Shown piece after piece: positions 5,626-17,681 of a stretch of DNA of 64,000 bases. The notes beneath the pieces are model-generated. The model was not told the origin of the DNA. It did not search any database and worked only from the letters and a program-made list of their open reading frames with translations. Origin of the DNA: Rheinheimera pacifica (GTDB taxonomy: Bacteria > Pseudomonadota > Gammaproteobacteria > Enterobacterales > Alteromonadaceae); NCBI RefSeq assembly GCF_900108485.1, contig NZ_FNXF01000005.1, positions 1-64,000 of the forward strand, given 5' to 3'. A program made the translations under genes and the position numbers. Numbering within the stretch: the stretch's first letter is position 1; every line of letters begins with the position of its first letter.

Positions 5626-6756
5626 ATGTATCGGCGTTACCTCGTTTCACTTACTGTTTTATCTGCGTTGCCACTGGTATTGCTTGGCTGTGGTGAAACA
5701 TCCCCGGCCGATCCGCGCCTTGCTGCGCCACTGGTGCGTACTGTTATTGTTGAGGAAGCATCGGCCGGGTCCCGGACATTTAGCGGTGTTGTCGCCGCAC
5801 GGGTGCAAAGTGACCTTGGCTTTCGTGTCTCCGGCAAGGTGCTGGAGCGGTTAGTGGATACCGGCCAAACCGTCAAACGCGGTCAGCCACTGCTGCGTAT
5901 TGACCCTGTCGACTTGCAACTCGCCGCGCTGGCTCAGCAGCAAGCAGTAGCGGCCGCACGGGCACAAGCCATGCAGGCCGCAGCAGATGAAGTCCGTTAT
6001 CGTGGCCTGCGCGGAACCGGCGCAATATCCGACTCGTCCTACGATCAGGCTAAAGCCGCGTCCGATGCCGCTCAGGCACAACTCAGTGCCGCCGAAGCTC
6101 AGGCTAAAGTGGCACTGAACGCCACTGCCTATACCGACTTAGTCGCTGATGCCGATGGCGTAGTGATGGAAACCCTGGCTGAGCCGGGGCAGGTTGTTAA
6201 TGCCGGCCAGACTGTAGTACGGCTGGCCCATGCTGGCTCCCGTGAGGCTATTATCCGCTTACCGGAAACCCTGCGACCTGTACCGGGTTCTGCCGCCCAC
6301 GCCACGCTGTTCGGTAATGGTGGCCACAGCGTGGCGGCCACCCTGCGGCAACTGTCTGACGTCGCCGATCCGTTAACCCGTACCTTCGAGGCACGATATG
6401 TGCTGCAGGGTGCACCGGCTGACATCCCGCTGGGTACCACCGTTAGTATCCGGCTGGCAGATGAGCATGGCTCCCAACCCAATGATGTTGCCAATGGTGT
6501 AGTGCAGGTGCCAATCGGTGCGCTGTTTGACGCTGGCAAGGGTGCTGGCGTATGGGCTGTTAGTGGCGAACCGGCCACGGTTTCATGGCGACCGGTACAG
6601 GTGCAACATCTGACTGATGACAGCGCGCGTATCAGCGGGCAACTGCAGCCCGGCGAGCTTATCGTTGCACTTGGTGCCCACTTGCTGCGCGAAGGCGAGC
6701 AGGTCCGGCTGGCGCATCAGACGGTAACAACTGCGGTCAAAGGAGCTCAGCCATGA
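5626..6756 (+). CDS. RND efflux periplasmic adaptor lipoprotein (MFP family)
   Basis: The 376-residue product has a lipoprotein signal (LVLLG before Cys22), so it should be anchored to the periplasmic face of the inner membrane or the outer membrane. It shows the membrane-fusion layout: a first biotinyl/lipoyl-like half (GFRVSGKVLERLVDTGQTVK), an alanine/glutamine-rich alpha-hairpin (about residues 95-160), a second lipoyl half (ADGVVMETLAEPGQVVNAGQ), then beta-barrel and membrane-proximal domains. It links the pump to an outer-membrane channel. The stop overlaps the start of the pump gene (ATGA), so the two are translationally coupled. Confidence 0.92.
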   Translation: MYRRYLVSLTVLSALPLVLLGCGETSPADPRLAAPLVRTVIVEEASAGSRTFSGVVAARVQSDLGFRVSGKVLERLVDTGQTVKRGQPLLRIDPVDLQLAALAQQQAVAAARAQAMQAAADEVRYRGLRGTGAISDSSYDQAKAASDAAQAQLSAAEAQAKVALNATAYTDLVADADGVVMETLAEPGQVVNAGQTVVRLAHAGSREAIIRLPETLRPVPGSAAHATLFGNGGHSVAATLRQLSDVADPLTRTFEARYVLQGAPADIPLGTTVSIRLADEHGSQPNDVANGVVQVPIGALFDAGKGAGVWAVSGEPATVSWRPVQVQHLTDDSARISGQLQPGELIVALGAHLLREGEQVRLAHQTVTTAVKGAQP

Positions 6757-9700
6757 GTGAAGGCCGTTTTAATCTCTCTGCAATAGCGGTACGTGAGCGT
6801 GCTGTTACCTTGTTTTTGATCGTGCTGATCTCGTTGGCAGGCATCATTGCCTTTTCTAAATTGGGGCGGGCCGAAGATCCGGCCTTTACCATTAAGGTCA
6901 TGACCATTATCACTGCCTGGCCCGGGGCTACAGCGCAGGAGATGCAGGACCAGGTAGCAGAAAAGCTCGAAAAACGCATGCAGGAACTGCGCTGGTATGA
7001 CCGTACAGAAACCTACACCAGACCGGGTTTAGCTTTCACAACATTGACCTTGCTCGATACGACACCGCCTGCTGAAGTGCAGCAGGAGTTCTATCAGGCC
7101 CGCAAAAAAATCAGTGATGAGGCCGCTAACCTGCCCTCCGGCGTGATCGGCCCTATGGTCAACGACGAATACGCCGACGTGACCTTTGCCCTGTTTGCGC
7201 TGAAAGCCAAAGGCGAACCGCAGCGTTTGCTGGTGCGCGAGGCTGAGACGCTGCGCCAGCGGCTGCTGCACGTACCCGGCGTCAAGAAGGTCAACATCGT
7301 CGGTGAACAGGCCGAACGCATTTATATTGAGTTCTCGCATGAACGTCTGGCCACGCTGGGTGTTAGCCCGCAGCAGGTATTCGCCGCACTGAATAACCAA
7401 AATGCCCTGACACCGGCAGGCTCGGTGGAAACCAGAGGACCGGAGGTGTTTATCCGGCTGGATGGCGCCTTTGACGAATTGCAGAACATTCGCGATACAC
7501 CGGTGATGGCGCAAGGCCGCAGCCTGAAATTATCAGACATTGCTACGGTCACGCGCGGCTATGAAGACCCGGCAACCTTTATGGTACGTAATGGCGGCGA
7601 GCCGGCCCTGCTGCTGGGCATTATTATGCGCGACGGTTGGAATGGACTCGATCTCGGTAAGGCACTGGGCAGCGAGGTTGCTGCGATTAACAGCGAACTG
7701 CCGCTGGGCATGAGCCTGAGCAAGGTTACGGATCAGGCGGTCAATATCAGTTCGGCGGTCGATGAGTTTATGGTTAAGTTTTTTGTCGCCTTACTGGTCG
7801 TGATGCTGGTGTGCTTCGTTAGTATGGGCTGGCGCGTGGGCGTAGTGGTTGCCGCCGCAGTGCCACTCACCCTGGCGATAGTGTTTATGCTGATGCTTGC
7901 GAGTGGCAAGAACTTCGACCGCATTACCCTGGGGTCGTTGATCCTGGCACTGGGTTTATTGGTAGACGATGCCATCATCGCCATTGAAATGATGGTGGTA
8001 AAAATGGAAGAAGGCTACAGCCGCATTGCCGCTTCGGCCTATGCCTGGAGCCATACCGCAGCGCCGATGTTATCGGGCACGCTGATCACGGCTGTTGGTT
8101 TTATGCCCAATGGCTTCGCCCGCTCCTCCGCCGGTGAATACACCAGCAATATGTTTTGGATCGTAGGTATTGCGCTAACGGCATCCTGGCTGGTGGCTGT
8201 GGTATTTACGCCTTACCTGGGTGTAAAAATGCTGCCCGACTTCAAAAAAGTTGCCGGCGGTCATGACACTATCTATAACACCGCGCACTATAACCGCTTT
8301 CGCAAACTGCTGGGACTTGTCATCTCGCGCAAATGGCTGGTCGCAGGTGCAGTGATAGGCTTGTTCGTGCTGTCAGTCATAGGCATGGCAGTGGTTAAGA
8401 AGCAATTCTTCCCGATATCCGACCGCCCGGAAGTGCTGGTTGAGTTGCAAATGCCCTACGGCAGCGCCATTACGCAAACCAGTGCCGCCACAGAGAAAGT
8501 GGAGGTCTGGCTGGCGCAACAAGCGGAAGCCAAAATTGTTACCGCTTATGTTGGCCAGGGCGCGCCCCGTTTCTTCTTCTCAGTCGGTCCTGAACTGCCG
8601 GATCCGTCCTTTGCGAAAATAGTGGTACGCACTGACAACCAGCATGAACGTGAGGCACTAAAACACCGGCTACGGCAAGCTATCGCTGACGGGCTCGCCT
8701 CTGAGGCACAGGTACGCGTCACCCAGCTGGTATTTGGCCCTTATTCGCCGTTTCCGGTGGCTTACCGGGTTAGCGGCCCGGATCCTGATACGTTGCGCAG
8801 TATCGCAGCAGAGGTGGAGCAGGTGATGGCGGCCAGCCCGATGATGCGCACAGTTAATACCGACTGGGGCAGCCGCACGCCTACGCTGCATTTCACGTTG
8901 GATCAGGACAGATTACAGGCCGTCGGCCTCACCTCCAGCGCAGTAGCGCAGCAACTGCAATTCTTGTTAAGTGGTGTACCGGTTACTACTGTGCGTGAAG
9001 ATATTCGCACCGTACAGGTGGTCGCGCGCTCAGCCGGCGACACCCGGCTCGATCCGGCCAGAATTGCCGATTTCACCCTGGCGGGTGCCGACGGCCAGCG
9101 TATCCCGCTGGCACAAGTGGGAGAGGTTAAGGTGCGGATGGAAGAGCCTGTTATGCGCCGGCGCGATCGCATGCCAACCATCACAGTGCGCGGCGACATC
9201 GCCGAAGACTTACAGCCGCCGGATGTATCTACCGCTATTACTGTGCAGTTGCAGTCGATTATACAGGCGCTGCCCAAGGGCTATCACATTGCAGAAGCAG
9301 GTTCTATTGAAGAATCCGGCAAGGCGATGACAGCAATGCTGCCCATCTTCCCTATTATGCTGGCCATTACCTTACTGATCATCATTTTGCAGGTGCGTTC
9401 TATCCCGGCAATGATCATGGTATTTCTGACCAGTCCTTTGGGCTTGATTGGTGTGGTGCCAATACTGCTGTTATTCCAGCAGCCATTTGGCATTAATGCA
9501 CTGGTGGGTTTAATTGCGCTGTCCGGCATCCTGATGCGCAATACGCTGATCCTGATTGGCCAAATAGACCACAATCAACAGGCTGGGCTGGCCCCGTTCC
9601 ACGCCGTGGTCGAGGCTACTGTGCAGCGGGCACGGCCGGTTATCTTAACGGCGCTGGCCGCTATTCTGGCGTTCATCCCGCTCACTTATTCCGTGTTTTG

Positions 9701-9818
9701 GGGCACGCTCGCTTACACGCTGATCGGCGGCACCTTCGCCGGAACAGTGATAACGCTGGTATTTCTGCCAGCCATGTATGCCATCTGGTTCAAAATAAAA
9801 CCCGGGCAGGGCAACTAA
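6753..9818 (+). CDS. RND multidrug-type efflux pump, inner membrane permease
   Basis: The 1021-residue product has the standard AcrB-type architecture: one transmembrane helix near the N-terminus, a large periplasmic loop, a six-helix bundle, a second large loop and a final six-helix bundle. The proton-relay pair Asp405-Asp406 in helix 4 (GLLVDDAIIAIE) is present, so it should be active and driven by the proton gradient. Drug specificity is not readable. No outer-membrane channel gene follows, so it must borrow a TolC-like protein encoded elsewhere. The neighbouring TetR gene and operators indicate inducible expression. Confidence 0.93.
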   Translation: MSEGRFNLSAIAVRERAVTLFLIVLISLAGIIAFSKLGRAEDPAFTIKVMTIITAWPGATAQEMQDQVAEKLEKRMQELRWYDRTETYTRPGLAFTTLTLLDTTPPAEVQQEFYQARKKISDEAANLPSGVIGPMVNDEYADVTFALFALKAKGEPQRLLVREAETLRQRLLHVPGVKKVNIVGEQAERIYIEFSHERLATLGVSPQQVFAALNNQNALTPAGSVETRGPEVFIRLDGAFDELQNIRDTPVMAQGRSLKLSDIATVTRGYEDPATFMVRNGGEPALLLGIIMRDGWNGLDLGKALGSEVAAINSELPLGMSLSKVTDQAVNISSAVDEFMVKFFVALLVVMLVCFVSMGWRVGVVVAAAVPLTLAIVFMLMLASGKNFDRITLGSLILALGLLVDDAIIAIEMMVVKMEEGYSRIAASAYAWSHTAAPMLSGTLITAVGFMPNGFARSSAGEYTSNMFWIVGIALTASWLVAVVFTPYLGVKMLPDFKKVAGGHDTIYNTAHYNRFRKLLGLVISRKWLVAGAVIGLFVLSVIGMAVVKKQFFPISDRPEVLVELQMPYGSAITQTSAATEKVEVWLAQQAEAKIVTAYVGQGAPRFFFSVGPELPDPSFAKIVVRTDNQHEREALKHRLRQAIADGLASEAQVRVTQLVFGPYSPFPVAYRVSGPDPDTLRSIAAEVEQVMAASPMMRTVNTDWGSRTPTLHFTLDQDRLQAVGLTSSAVAQQLQFLLSGVPVTTVREDIRTVQVVARSAGDTRLDPARIADFTLAGADGQRIPLAQVGEVKVRMEEPVMRRRDRMPTITVRGDIAEDLQPPDVSTAITVQLQSIIQALPKGYHIAEAGSIEESGKAMTAMLPIFPIMLAITLLIIILQVRSIPAMIMVFLTSPLGLIGVVPILLLFQQPFGINALVGLIALSGILMRNTLILIGQIDHNQQAGLAPFHAVVEATVQRARPVILTALAAILAFIPLTYSVFWGTLAYTLIGGTFAGTVITLVFLPAMYAIWFKIKPGQGN

Positions 9819-9841
9819 AGCACAATTAAGCCTGATTCAAT

Positions 9842-9877
9842 AAGGCCGGTAGCTAGCCAAAGCTAACTACGGCCTTT
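9842..9877. terminator. Bidirectional terminator between the RND pump and speD
   Basis: AAGGCCGGTAGCTAGC pairs with GCTAACTACGGCCTT across CAAA, with one bulge and one mismatch. TTTT follows on the plus side. The two genes converge here. Confidence 0.75.
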
Positions 9878-9886
9878 TATATAGTG

Positions 9887-10693
9887 TTACTTCATATCCG
9901 GCAGGTTACGGCCGTAGAAAATCTCGCGCATTTCGCGAAACACTTTTTTGCTGATTGTTTTTTGCTCTTCCGGCGTCATTGAATCTTTGCCCATACCAAA
10001 CAGGTAGTTATTCAAATCAGCTTCTTTTAGCATCATCTTGGTGTGGAACAGGTTTTCCTGATACACGTTAACGTCAATCATCTGGAAGGCACGTTTGGTG
10101 TCTTCGTCCATAAAGTTCTGAATAGAGCTGATAGGGTGATCGATATAATGCTTGGTGCCGCTGACATCACGGGTAAAACCACGTACGCGGTAGTCGATAG
10201 TAACTATGTCAGATTCAAAGCTGTGGATCAGGAAGTTCAGTGCTTTCAGTGGCGATATAATACCGCAGGTAGAAACCTCGATATCGGCACGGAAAGTACA
10301 GATGCCATCATGCGGATGGATTTCCGGATAGGTATGCACGCAAATATGGCTTTTATCCAGATGTGCCACAACGGCATCAGGCCGCGGCCCCGGGTTTTCT
10401 GAGTTGTCCGGATCAACCAGTACCGGCTCTTCACTTACCAGTATGGTAACGCTGGCGCCTTGCGGATCATAATCCTGCCGTGCCACATTCAGAATGTTAG
10501 CACCGATTATATCAGTGACTTCAGTCAGAATATCCGTCAACCGATCGGCATTATATTGCTCGTCGATATATTCGATGTATTCCTGCCGGTGTTGCTCAGT
10601 TTTGGCATAACAAATGTCATAAAGGCTGAAACTCAGGCTTTTTGTCAGGTTATTAAAACCGTGTAGTTTCAATTTTTCAAAAGGCTTAACCAC
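9887..10693 (-). CDS. speD: S-adenosylmethionine decarboxylase proenzyme
   Basis: The 268-residue protein closely follows the E. coli-type SpeD (264 residues), with the [20 protein letters not shown] opening. The self-cleavage site is in [12 protein letters not shown]: cleavage before Ser115 creates the pyruvoyl group. The enzyme makes decarboxylated SAM for spermidine synthesis. It starts at a GTG (10691-10693); the only nearby ATG is out of frame. speE is not adjacent, unlike in E. coli. Confidence 0.93.
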   Translation of the reverse strand: MVKPFEKLKLHGFNNLTKSLSFSLYDICYAKTEQHRQEYIEYIDEQYNADRLTDILTEVTDIIGANILNVARQDYDPQGASVTILVSEEPVLVDPDNSENPGPRPDAVVAHLDKSHICVHTYPEIHPHDGICTFRADIEVSTCGIISPLKALNFLIHSFESDIVTIDYRVRGFTRDVSGTKHYIDHPISSIQNFMDEDTKRAFQMIDVNVYQENLFHTKMMLKEADLNNYLFGMGKDSMTPEEQKTISKKVFREMREIFYGRNLPDMK

Positions 10694-10747
10694 TTAACAT
10701 TGTCTCCGCTAAAAAACCGGTTACCGGTTTTGACTAATTTACTGCTG

Positions 10748-11176
10748 TTATTCTGCTGCCGGCGTAAGCTCAGCAGCTACAACACTGAATGAATGTGTTA
10801 CGGCTACGCTGCCGGATAACATAATGGATACCGAACAATATTTATCTGCCGATAACTGCACTGCCCGCTCTACCTGCTTTTCACTGAGGTTAACCCCGGT
10901 TACGGCAAAATGCAGATGCAATTTGGTAAATACTTTAGGTACGGTGTCGGCGCGCTCGGCACTTAGCTTAACTTCACAATCAAGCACCTGCTGGCGGGAT
11001 TTTTTTAAAATACTGACAACATCAACAGATGAGCAGGCACCTGCGGCCATCAGCACCATTTCCATCGGGCTGGGGGCGGTACTGTCATCTTTATTGCCGT
11101 CGAATACCACTGCATGACCACTACCAGAGCGGCCAATAAAGGTGTTGTTATCGTGCCATTTAACCGTTGCTTCCAT
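10748..11176 (-). CDS. OsmC-family protein, YhfA-like
   Basis: The 142-residue product from the ATG at 11176 (MEATVKWHDNNTFIG) is very similar in pattern to E. coli YhfA, including APSPMEMVLMAAGACSSVDV and LSADKYCSVSIML with its two redox cysteines. OsmC-family proteins reduce organic hydroperoxides; the YhfA branch has no firmly established substrate. An earlier start would add a hydrophobic, poorly conserved leader. In E. coli this gene neighbours crp; here it sits beside speD. Confidence 0.85.
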   Translation of the reverse strand: MEATVKWHDNNTFIGRSGSGHAVVFDGNKDDSTAPSPMEMVLMAAGACSSVDVVSILKKSRQQVLDCEVKLSAERADTVPKVFTKLHLHFAVTGVNLSEKQVERAVQLSADKYCSVSIMLSGSVAVTHSFSVVAAELTPAAE

Positions 11177-11260
11177 CACAAACCCCAGCCAGAAAAAGGA
11201 GGCCGACATTCTACGTAAAAGCTGCTCAGGTATCTAGCACATTTGCAGTAAGGTGTGGCG

Positions 11261-11608
11261 TTAATCCATCAGATCGGCGATGGCAGTATCGAACAGGTTT
11301 TTGATTAGCAGAGAGATTTCATTGATAAGTTCAGCCTGCTGGCGGGTGGCTTTTTTATCCAGCACACTGGCAAGCACCTCCTGAAAGTCATACATAATGC
11401 CGTCAACTTCACGGATAATCATGCTGCGGTGGTTCATTTCCAGCTCAGTGTGCTGGGTGCAAAGCGTGATAATTTGCTCTGCAATAGACTCTTCCAGTAA
11501 GGCACCAATAGTCTTATCTGTATCACCCGAGCCGGTTTGCTCAAACAGCGACAAATGCTCTGTCAGAAACTGGATCAAATGCTCGTATCCGGGTTTATCT
11601 GTGACCAT
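11261..11608 (-). CDS. DUF3802 family protein
   Basis: The 115-residue soluble helical protein from the ATG at 11608 (MVTDKPGYEHLIQFLTEHLS) resembles DUF3802, a small family I know from Alteromonadales and Vibrionales. Conserved stretches are MIIREVDGIMYDFQEVLASV and LIKNLFDTAI. No function is known. The 12 extra residues of the longest frame look unlike the family and were left out. Confidence 0.65.
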   Translation of the reverse strand: MVTDKPGYEHLIQFLTEHLSLFEQTGSGDTDKTIGALLEESIAEQIITLCTQHTELEMNHRSMIIREVDGIMYDFQEVLASVLDKKATRQQAELINEISLLIKNLFDTAIADLMD

Positions 11609-11679
11609 GGGCTGTTTACACCTAACTGTTGGCAAGAGATGCATTAAGTATGCGTTATTTAAGCAAATACTGCAGCAGA

Positions 11680-11705
11680 AAACAAATCGGGGCGTTAGCC
11701 CCGAT
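11680..11705 (-). terminator. Rho-independent terminator after astD
   Basis: Read on the minus strand, ATCGGGGC-TAAC-GCCCCGAT is followed by TTGTTTT. It starts 22 bases after the astD stop. Confidence 0.7.
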
Positions 11706-11726
11706 AAGATTTATTTACTGCCAGAC

Positions 11727-13196
11727 TTAAAAAGCCAGACCCGGCGATAATTGCTCTGGCAATACCACCTGCTCCAGTTCCACAGACGCCACCGGATAAG
11801 CACAGTAATCTGCGGCATAAAACGCACTGGCTCTGTGATTGCCGCTTGAACCCACACCGCCAAAAGGTGCGGCTGAACTGGCACCGGTAATTGGCCGGTT
11901 CCAGTTAACAATACCGGCGCGGATACGGCGGAAGAAATGCTGATATAACTCAGCGCTGTCACTTAACAGCCCGGCAGATAAACCAAACTGGGTATTGTTA
12001 GCCGCATCAATCGCCTGATCAAAATCAGTGAAACGAAATACTTTTAACAAGGGGCCAAAATGCTCATCATCCGGATAATCGGTTATATTGCTGCATTCGA
12101 TAATGCCCGGGCTCACCAAAGCGGTGTTAACATCAATATGCTGCATTTCAACCAGCACCTTCCCACCCAATTCAACTAACTGCTGCTGCACAGCCAGCAT
12201 ACCTTTAGCTGCGGCAACAGAAATCATTGAACCCATAAAAGGCTGCTCGGCGGCGTCATACACACCGACCTTGATATTACGGGTTACTTCAAGCAGGCGC
12301 GCCAGAATGGCATCGCCCTGTGCATTAGCCGGTAAAAACAATTTACGGGCGCAGGTACAACGCTGGCCGGCAGAAATAAAAGCCGACTGAATAATATCGT
12401 GCACTGCGGCATCAATATTAGCGACATCCTGGACAATCAGCGGGTTATTGCCGCCCATTTCCAGCGCCAGAATTTTATCCGGCCGGCCGGCAAACTGTTG
12501 GTGCAGGTAATGGCCGGTGCGGGAGCTGCCGGTAAAGAAAATACCATCAATACCATTGTGGCCGGCAATCGCCTTACCGGTATCTACTTCGCCTTGCAGT
12601 AAAGCAATAACGCCAGCAGGTAAACCGGCCTGCTGCCATAGTTTTACCGTTTCCTCTGCCACTTTCGGCGTTAACTCTGAGGGTTTAAACACCACGGCAT
12701 TACCTGCCAGCAAGGCCGGTACTATGTGGCCATTGGGTAAGTGGCCGGGAAAATTATAAGGCCCGAATACCGCTACTACGCCATGCGGTTTATGCCGCAC
12801 AAAAGCCCGGCCCTGCGGCATGGGGTTTTCTTTGGTGCCGGTGCGCTCCTGATAAGCCCGTACAGAGATATCAATTTTACCAATCATGGCCGCCACTTCG
12901 GTGCGGGCTTCCCAGAGTGCCTTACCGGTTTCGCTGGCAATAGTCAGTGCCATCGCTTCTTTATTTTCGCTAAGTTGCTCAGCAAACTTTTTTACCACAG
13001 CAACACGCTCATCAAAGCTTAAACCTGCCCAGTCATATTGCGCTTTACGTGCCACCTGCACCGCAGTATCTACCTGAGCCGCAGTTGCCGCCTGGCCTTG
13101 CCATACCTGCGTATTTTTTACCGGGTCCAGTGAAGTAAACTCTTTACCTTCACCACCAAGCCATTGATTATTAATAAACTGTACTGCGTGATTCAT
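11727..13196 (-). CDS. astD: N-succinylglutamate 5-semialdehyde dehydrogenase
   Basis: The 489-residue aldehyde dehydrogenase matches AstD. It shows the NAD-binding and substrate features ([20 protein letters not shown]), the general base Glu in LEMGGNNP and the catalytic Cys in [12 protein letters not shown]. It oxidises succinylglutamate semialdehyde to succinylglutamate in the arginine succinyltransferase (AST) pathway. It follows astA with a 12-base gap, so the two are co-transcribed. A terminator closes the unit. Confidence 0.92.
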   Translation of the reverse strand: MNHAVQFINNQWLGGEGKEFTSLDPVKNTQVWQGQAATAAQVDTAVQVARKAQYDWAGLSFDERVAVVKKFAEQLSENKEAMALTIASETGKALWEARTEVAAMIGKIDISVRAYQERTGTKENPMPQGRAFVRHKPHGVVAVFGPYNFPGHLPNGHIVPALLAGNAVVFKPSELTPKVAEETVKLWQQAGLPAGVIALLQGEVDTGKAIAGHNGIDGIFFTGSSRTGHYLHQQFAGRPDKILALEMGGNNPLIVQDVANIDAAVHDIIQSAFISAGQRCTCARKLFLPANAQGDAILARLLEVTRNIKVGVYDAAEQPFMGSMISVAAAKGMLAVQQQLVELGGKVLVEMQHIDVNTALVSPGIIECSNITDYPDDEHFGPLLKVFRFTDFDQAIDAANNTQFGLSAGLLSDSAELYQHFFRRIRAGIVNWNRPITGASSAAPFGGVGSSGNHRASAFYAADYCAYPVASVELEQVVLPEQLSPGLAF

Positions 13197-13208
13197 ATCT
13201 CTCCCCTA

Positions 13209-14225
13209 TTAAATTCTGGTAACCCGAACCCAGTCGCCCGCGTTTACCCGCAGTGCGGCGGCCACATCAGCCGGCAGGGTTACCTCTGCGCTGTGTTCGT
13301 TTACGTCAAGTGCCAGCCAGGTAGCCCGGAAGTCTACAACGCTGGTATTACATATCAGATAAGGCTGGCCGTTACTGACATCGCCCAGCCGCACTTGCAG
13401 GCGCTGGCTGTTGCGCACTGAGCGGATATGTTCCACTCTGGCTTCTACTGTAGGGCCGGCATCAAAAATATCGACATAACCACGATGCGAAAACCCCTCT
13501 GACTGCAGCAATGCCAGCGCCGGTTTGGTTTTATCATGTACCCGGCCAATAACCGCTTGCGCCTGTTTGCTCAGCAGGCTGACATAAATCGGATACTTAG
13601 GCATCAGTTCTGCGATAAACACCTTCTGGCCTATGCCAGTCAGATAATCTGCGGTGGGGAAATCCAGCGAGAAAAAATGCTCCTGCAACCACTGCCAGAA
13701 TGGCGAGCTGCCGTCGGAGTTAGAAATGCCGCGCATTTCGGCGATCACTCTGTCGGAAAAACGCTGCGGGAATTCAGCCATAAACAAAAAACGCATTTTT
13801 GACAGCAAACGGCCATTGTTTTTCTCGCGGCGGCTTTCACGCAAAAATAACGTGCATAATTCACTAACGCCAGTGTAATCATTACACAGGGTTAATATAT
13901 CAGCTGTTTTATACACCCCGAGCGAACGTGAGCTGTGTACCACCTTGCCCAGGTGGTAATGATAAAACGCATCATCCAGCCCCACAGCCGCTTCCAATGC
14001 GCTGGTGCCACACACCTCACCGGTGAGCGTATCCTCCAGTACAAACAGATAGCCTTCATCTCCCGGCGAGCTGACCACTTTGTTAAATGACTGCTCCGAG
14101 CGGCTTATTTTGCGCATCAAGAGTTCATCATTTACCGGTAACGAGGTAAAACCATGTCCAGACTCAACCGCAATGCTATACAGCGCCGGGTAATCATCCG
14201 CACGGATTGGGCGAATCACCATCAT
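13209..14225 (-). CDS. astA: Arginine N-succinyltransferase
   Basis: The 338-residue protein has the AstA pattern: MVIRPIRADDYPALYSIA opening, CGTSALEAAVGLDDAFYHYH, MRFLFMAEFPQRFSDRVIAE and GFSHRGYVDIFDAGPTVEA. It transfers succinyl from succinyl-CoA to arginine, the first AST step. It lies between astC and astD on the same strand. The 118 bp before it contain a GGGGC/GCCCC hairpin that might slow transcription from astC. Confidence 0.93.
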   Translation of the reverse strand: MMVIRPIRADDYPALYSIAVESGHGFTSLPVNDELLMRKISRSEQSFNKVVSSPGDEGYLFVLEDTLTGEVCGTSALEAAVGLDDAFYHYHLGKVVHSSRSLGVYKTADILTLCNDYTGVSELCTLFLRESRREKNNGRLLSKMRFLFMAEFPQRFSDRVIAEMRGISNSDGSSPFWQWLQEHFFSLDFPTADYLTGIGQKVFIAELMPKYPIYVSLLSKQAQAVIGRVHDKTKPALALLQSEGFSHRGYVDIFDAGPTVEARVEHIRSVRNSQRLQVRLGDVSNGQPYLICNTSVVDFRATWLALDVNEHSAEVTLPADVAAALRVNAGDWVRVTRI

Positions 14226-14343
14226 CGTCGCTACTCCACTTTTACTTTATCGTTTTCGGGGCTCTAAGGCCCCTTAGCTTCATTTTTGCAGTCTTGGTGC
14301 TGCTTAATAGTCGTGTCAGAACAGCAGTGTCCTGATAGTAGTG

Positions 14344-15882
<1,539 letters not shown>

Positions 15883-17010
15883 TTATAACTCAATACCTAA
15901 ACGTTTTAGGTTGGTTCTGGCCAGAATATCCTGACTGTCGCTGCTTAACTGTACCGCTGCAAACCAATTACTGGTTTCCTGCTCTGATATCTGCTGACTC
16001 TTGCGCAGCGTTTGCCACTGCACATAGGTTTGCGCCTGCAATACCAACCTGGCCAGAGGGCTGCAACCGGCAAAACCTGCACCTTCAGCCAGTTGATCCA
16101 GCGTCTGGCATAGCGGTAATGTACTTAACTGCCAGCGCGAAGCGATGTCTGCACTGAGTACCGCCGCAAACTCTGCCAGGCTTTCACACAAAAAGCTGGC
16201 ATCGGCTTCAAGTTGATCCAGTGTATTGGTAAGCTGCGTATCGCGATTTTCTCTGGCATGCAGCAGTTGCTGCTGGCGTACCTGCAGGTAAGTACGCAGG
16301 TAGTTACGAATAACTACGGCATGGCCGGTGGTATGAAACAAGCCGGCACAAAACGCATTGTAAGGATGTTCGGCACTATTCTCTGCTAACGCACGCGCGG
16401 CAATGGCAACAGCCAGCGTGTACTCCCACAACCGGCTTTTTAACGGCGTAAAAGGGTCGGTTGAATGCGGTATCATCCGGCGCATAGCATATACCGGTAT
16501 AATCAGCTGCAAACTTTCAACACCTAAAAAACGTAGCGCGGTTTTAATATCTTTGATCATCGCACCCGATGCGGTGCGGTTACGGTACTGCGGCTGATTA
16601 ACCAGCCGTAATAGCTCTTCTTTTAACCAGGGTACTTTTGATACCAGCGGGTCCAGCTTGTTAACGGTTACCACTTTGTCGCTTAGCAAATCCAACACCG
16701 GAAAAAATGCTTCGCCCGGGTCAAACAACGACGCCATCACCTGTTCAATATTGTGCAATTTGCGTAGTAGCTCATCAGCCACTTCATCATGCAAATGCAC
16801 CTGAGCAAACTCAGTAAACTGGGCTTTAGCCTGCTCGCCGGCCTCGCGTAGCTGTTGGGCCTGCGCTTCCACGGCCAGCAAAGTACGCTGCGTATCCATC
16901 TGCCCCGCCCGGATTTGATAACCGAGACGTTTTTTTTGTGGGTTTACCCCAACTAACTGATCAAAAAAGCGCTGCACCATCACATCTGCAAAAGACACTA
17001 AATGCTCCAT
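15883..17010 (-). CDS. HDOD-domain protein
   Basis: The product has about 375 residues from the ATG at 17010 (MEHLVSFADVMVQRF). The central and C-terminal part reads as an HDOD domain, a degenerate HD fold without the phosphodiesterase motif: ALRFLGVESLQLIIPVYAMR, then FCAGLFHTTGHAVV. The N-terminal 110 residues form a helical linker with long Q/A-rich helices. HDOD proteins are usually signalling or scaffold proteins; no partner domain is fused here. A TTG-initiated form 14 residues longer is possible. Its place between pabA and astC does not reveal its role. Confidence 0.75.
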   Translation of the reverse strand: MEHLVSFADVMVQRFFDQLVGVNPQKKRLGYQIRAGQMDTQRTLLAVEAQAQQLREAGEQAKAQFTEFAQVHLHDEVADELLRKLHNIEQVMASLFDPGEAFFPVLDLLSDKVVTVNKLDPLVSKVPWLKEELLRLVNQPQYRNRTASGAMIKDIKTALRFLGVESLQLIIPVYAMRRMIPHSTDPFTPLKSRLWEYTLAVAIAARALAENSAEHPYNAFCAGLFHTTGHAVVIRNYLRTYLQVRQQQLLHARENRDTQLTNTLDQLEADASFLCESLAEFAAVLSADIASRWQLSTLPLCQTLDQLAEGAGFAGCSPLARLVLQAQTYVQWQTLRKSQQISEQETSNWFAAVQLSSDSQDILARTNLKRLGIEL

Positions 17011-17090
17011 CTGAATTCGGTGACAGTTGTCATGCGCACTGCCTGCTGCCAATACTGCAACCGGACTCTGGCAGAGTCAAGCCAGCTGGG

Positions 17091-17681
17091 TTAGCCCGGC
17101 TGCGCCAGGGTTAAAAAATTAGCTAACAGCTGTTTACCCTGCTGGCTGAGAATAGCCTCCGGATGAAACTGCACACCGTGTAATGCCAGCCCAGGGTGCA
17201 TTAAACCCATAATGTCGGCTGTTTCCTGGCTGGCATCATCTGTCCAGGCCGTTTGTACCAGCTCGGTGGGCAGGCTGTGTTTGTCTACCACTAAAGAGTG
17301 GTAGCGCGTTACATCAAGTGGATTGGCCAGGCCATGAAATACCGACTGATTATTGTGCCGCACCAGCGAATTTTTACCATGCATAACCTGACGGGCCCGT
17401 ACCACGCGGCCACCAAATACCTGTGCAATAGCCTGATGGCCCAGGCAAACCCCCAGGATAGGAATTTTGCCGGCAAACTGCTCAATAGCCGCTAATGACA
17501 CGCCAGCATCATCGGGAGTTTTCGGGCCGGGAGAGATAACAATATGGTCCGGCGCCAGTTTCGCTATCTGCGCCACGCTAATATCATCGTTGCGCCGCAC
17601 CATAACCTGCTGGCCTAATGCAGCAAAATACTGCACCAGGTTATAAGTAAAAGAGTCGTAATTATCGATCATCAGCAGCAT
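17091..17681 (-). CDS. pabA: Aminodeoxychorismate/anthranilate synthase glutamine amidotransferase subunit
   Basis: The protein has 196 residues from the ATG at 17681 ([14 protein letters not shown]). The class-I glutamine amidotransferase triad is present: Cys in [14 protein letters not shown], and His and Glu in [12 protein letters not shown]. It supplies ammonia to PabB for folate synthesis, or to TrpE. The 46-residue upstream extension of the open frame is not conserved in this family and was excluded. In related genera pabA lies upstream of astC, as here. Confidence 0.9.
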   Translation of the reverse strand: MLLMIDNYDSFTYNLVQYFAALGQQVMVRRNDDISVAQIAKLAPDHIVISPGPKTPDDAGVSLAAIEQFAGKIPILGVCLGHQAIAQVFGGRVVRARQVMHGKNSLVRHNNQSVFHGLANPLDVTRYHSLVVDKHSLPTELVQTAWTDDASQETADIMGLMHPGLALHGVQFHPEAILSQQGKQLLANFLTLAQPG

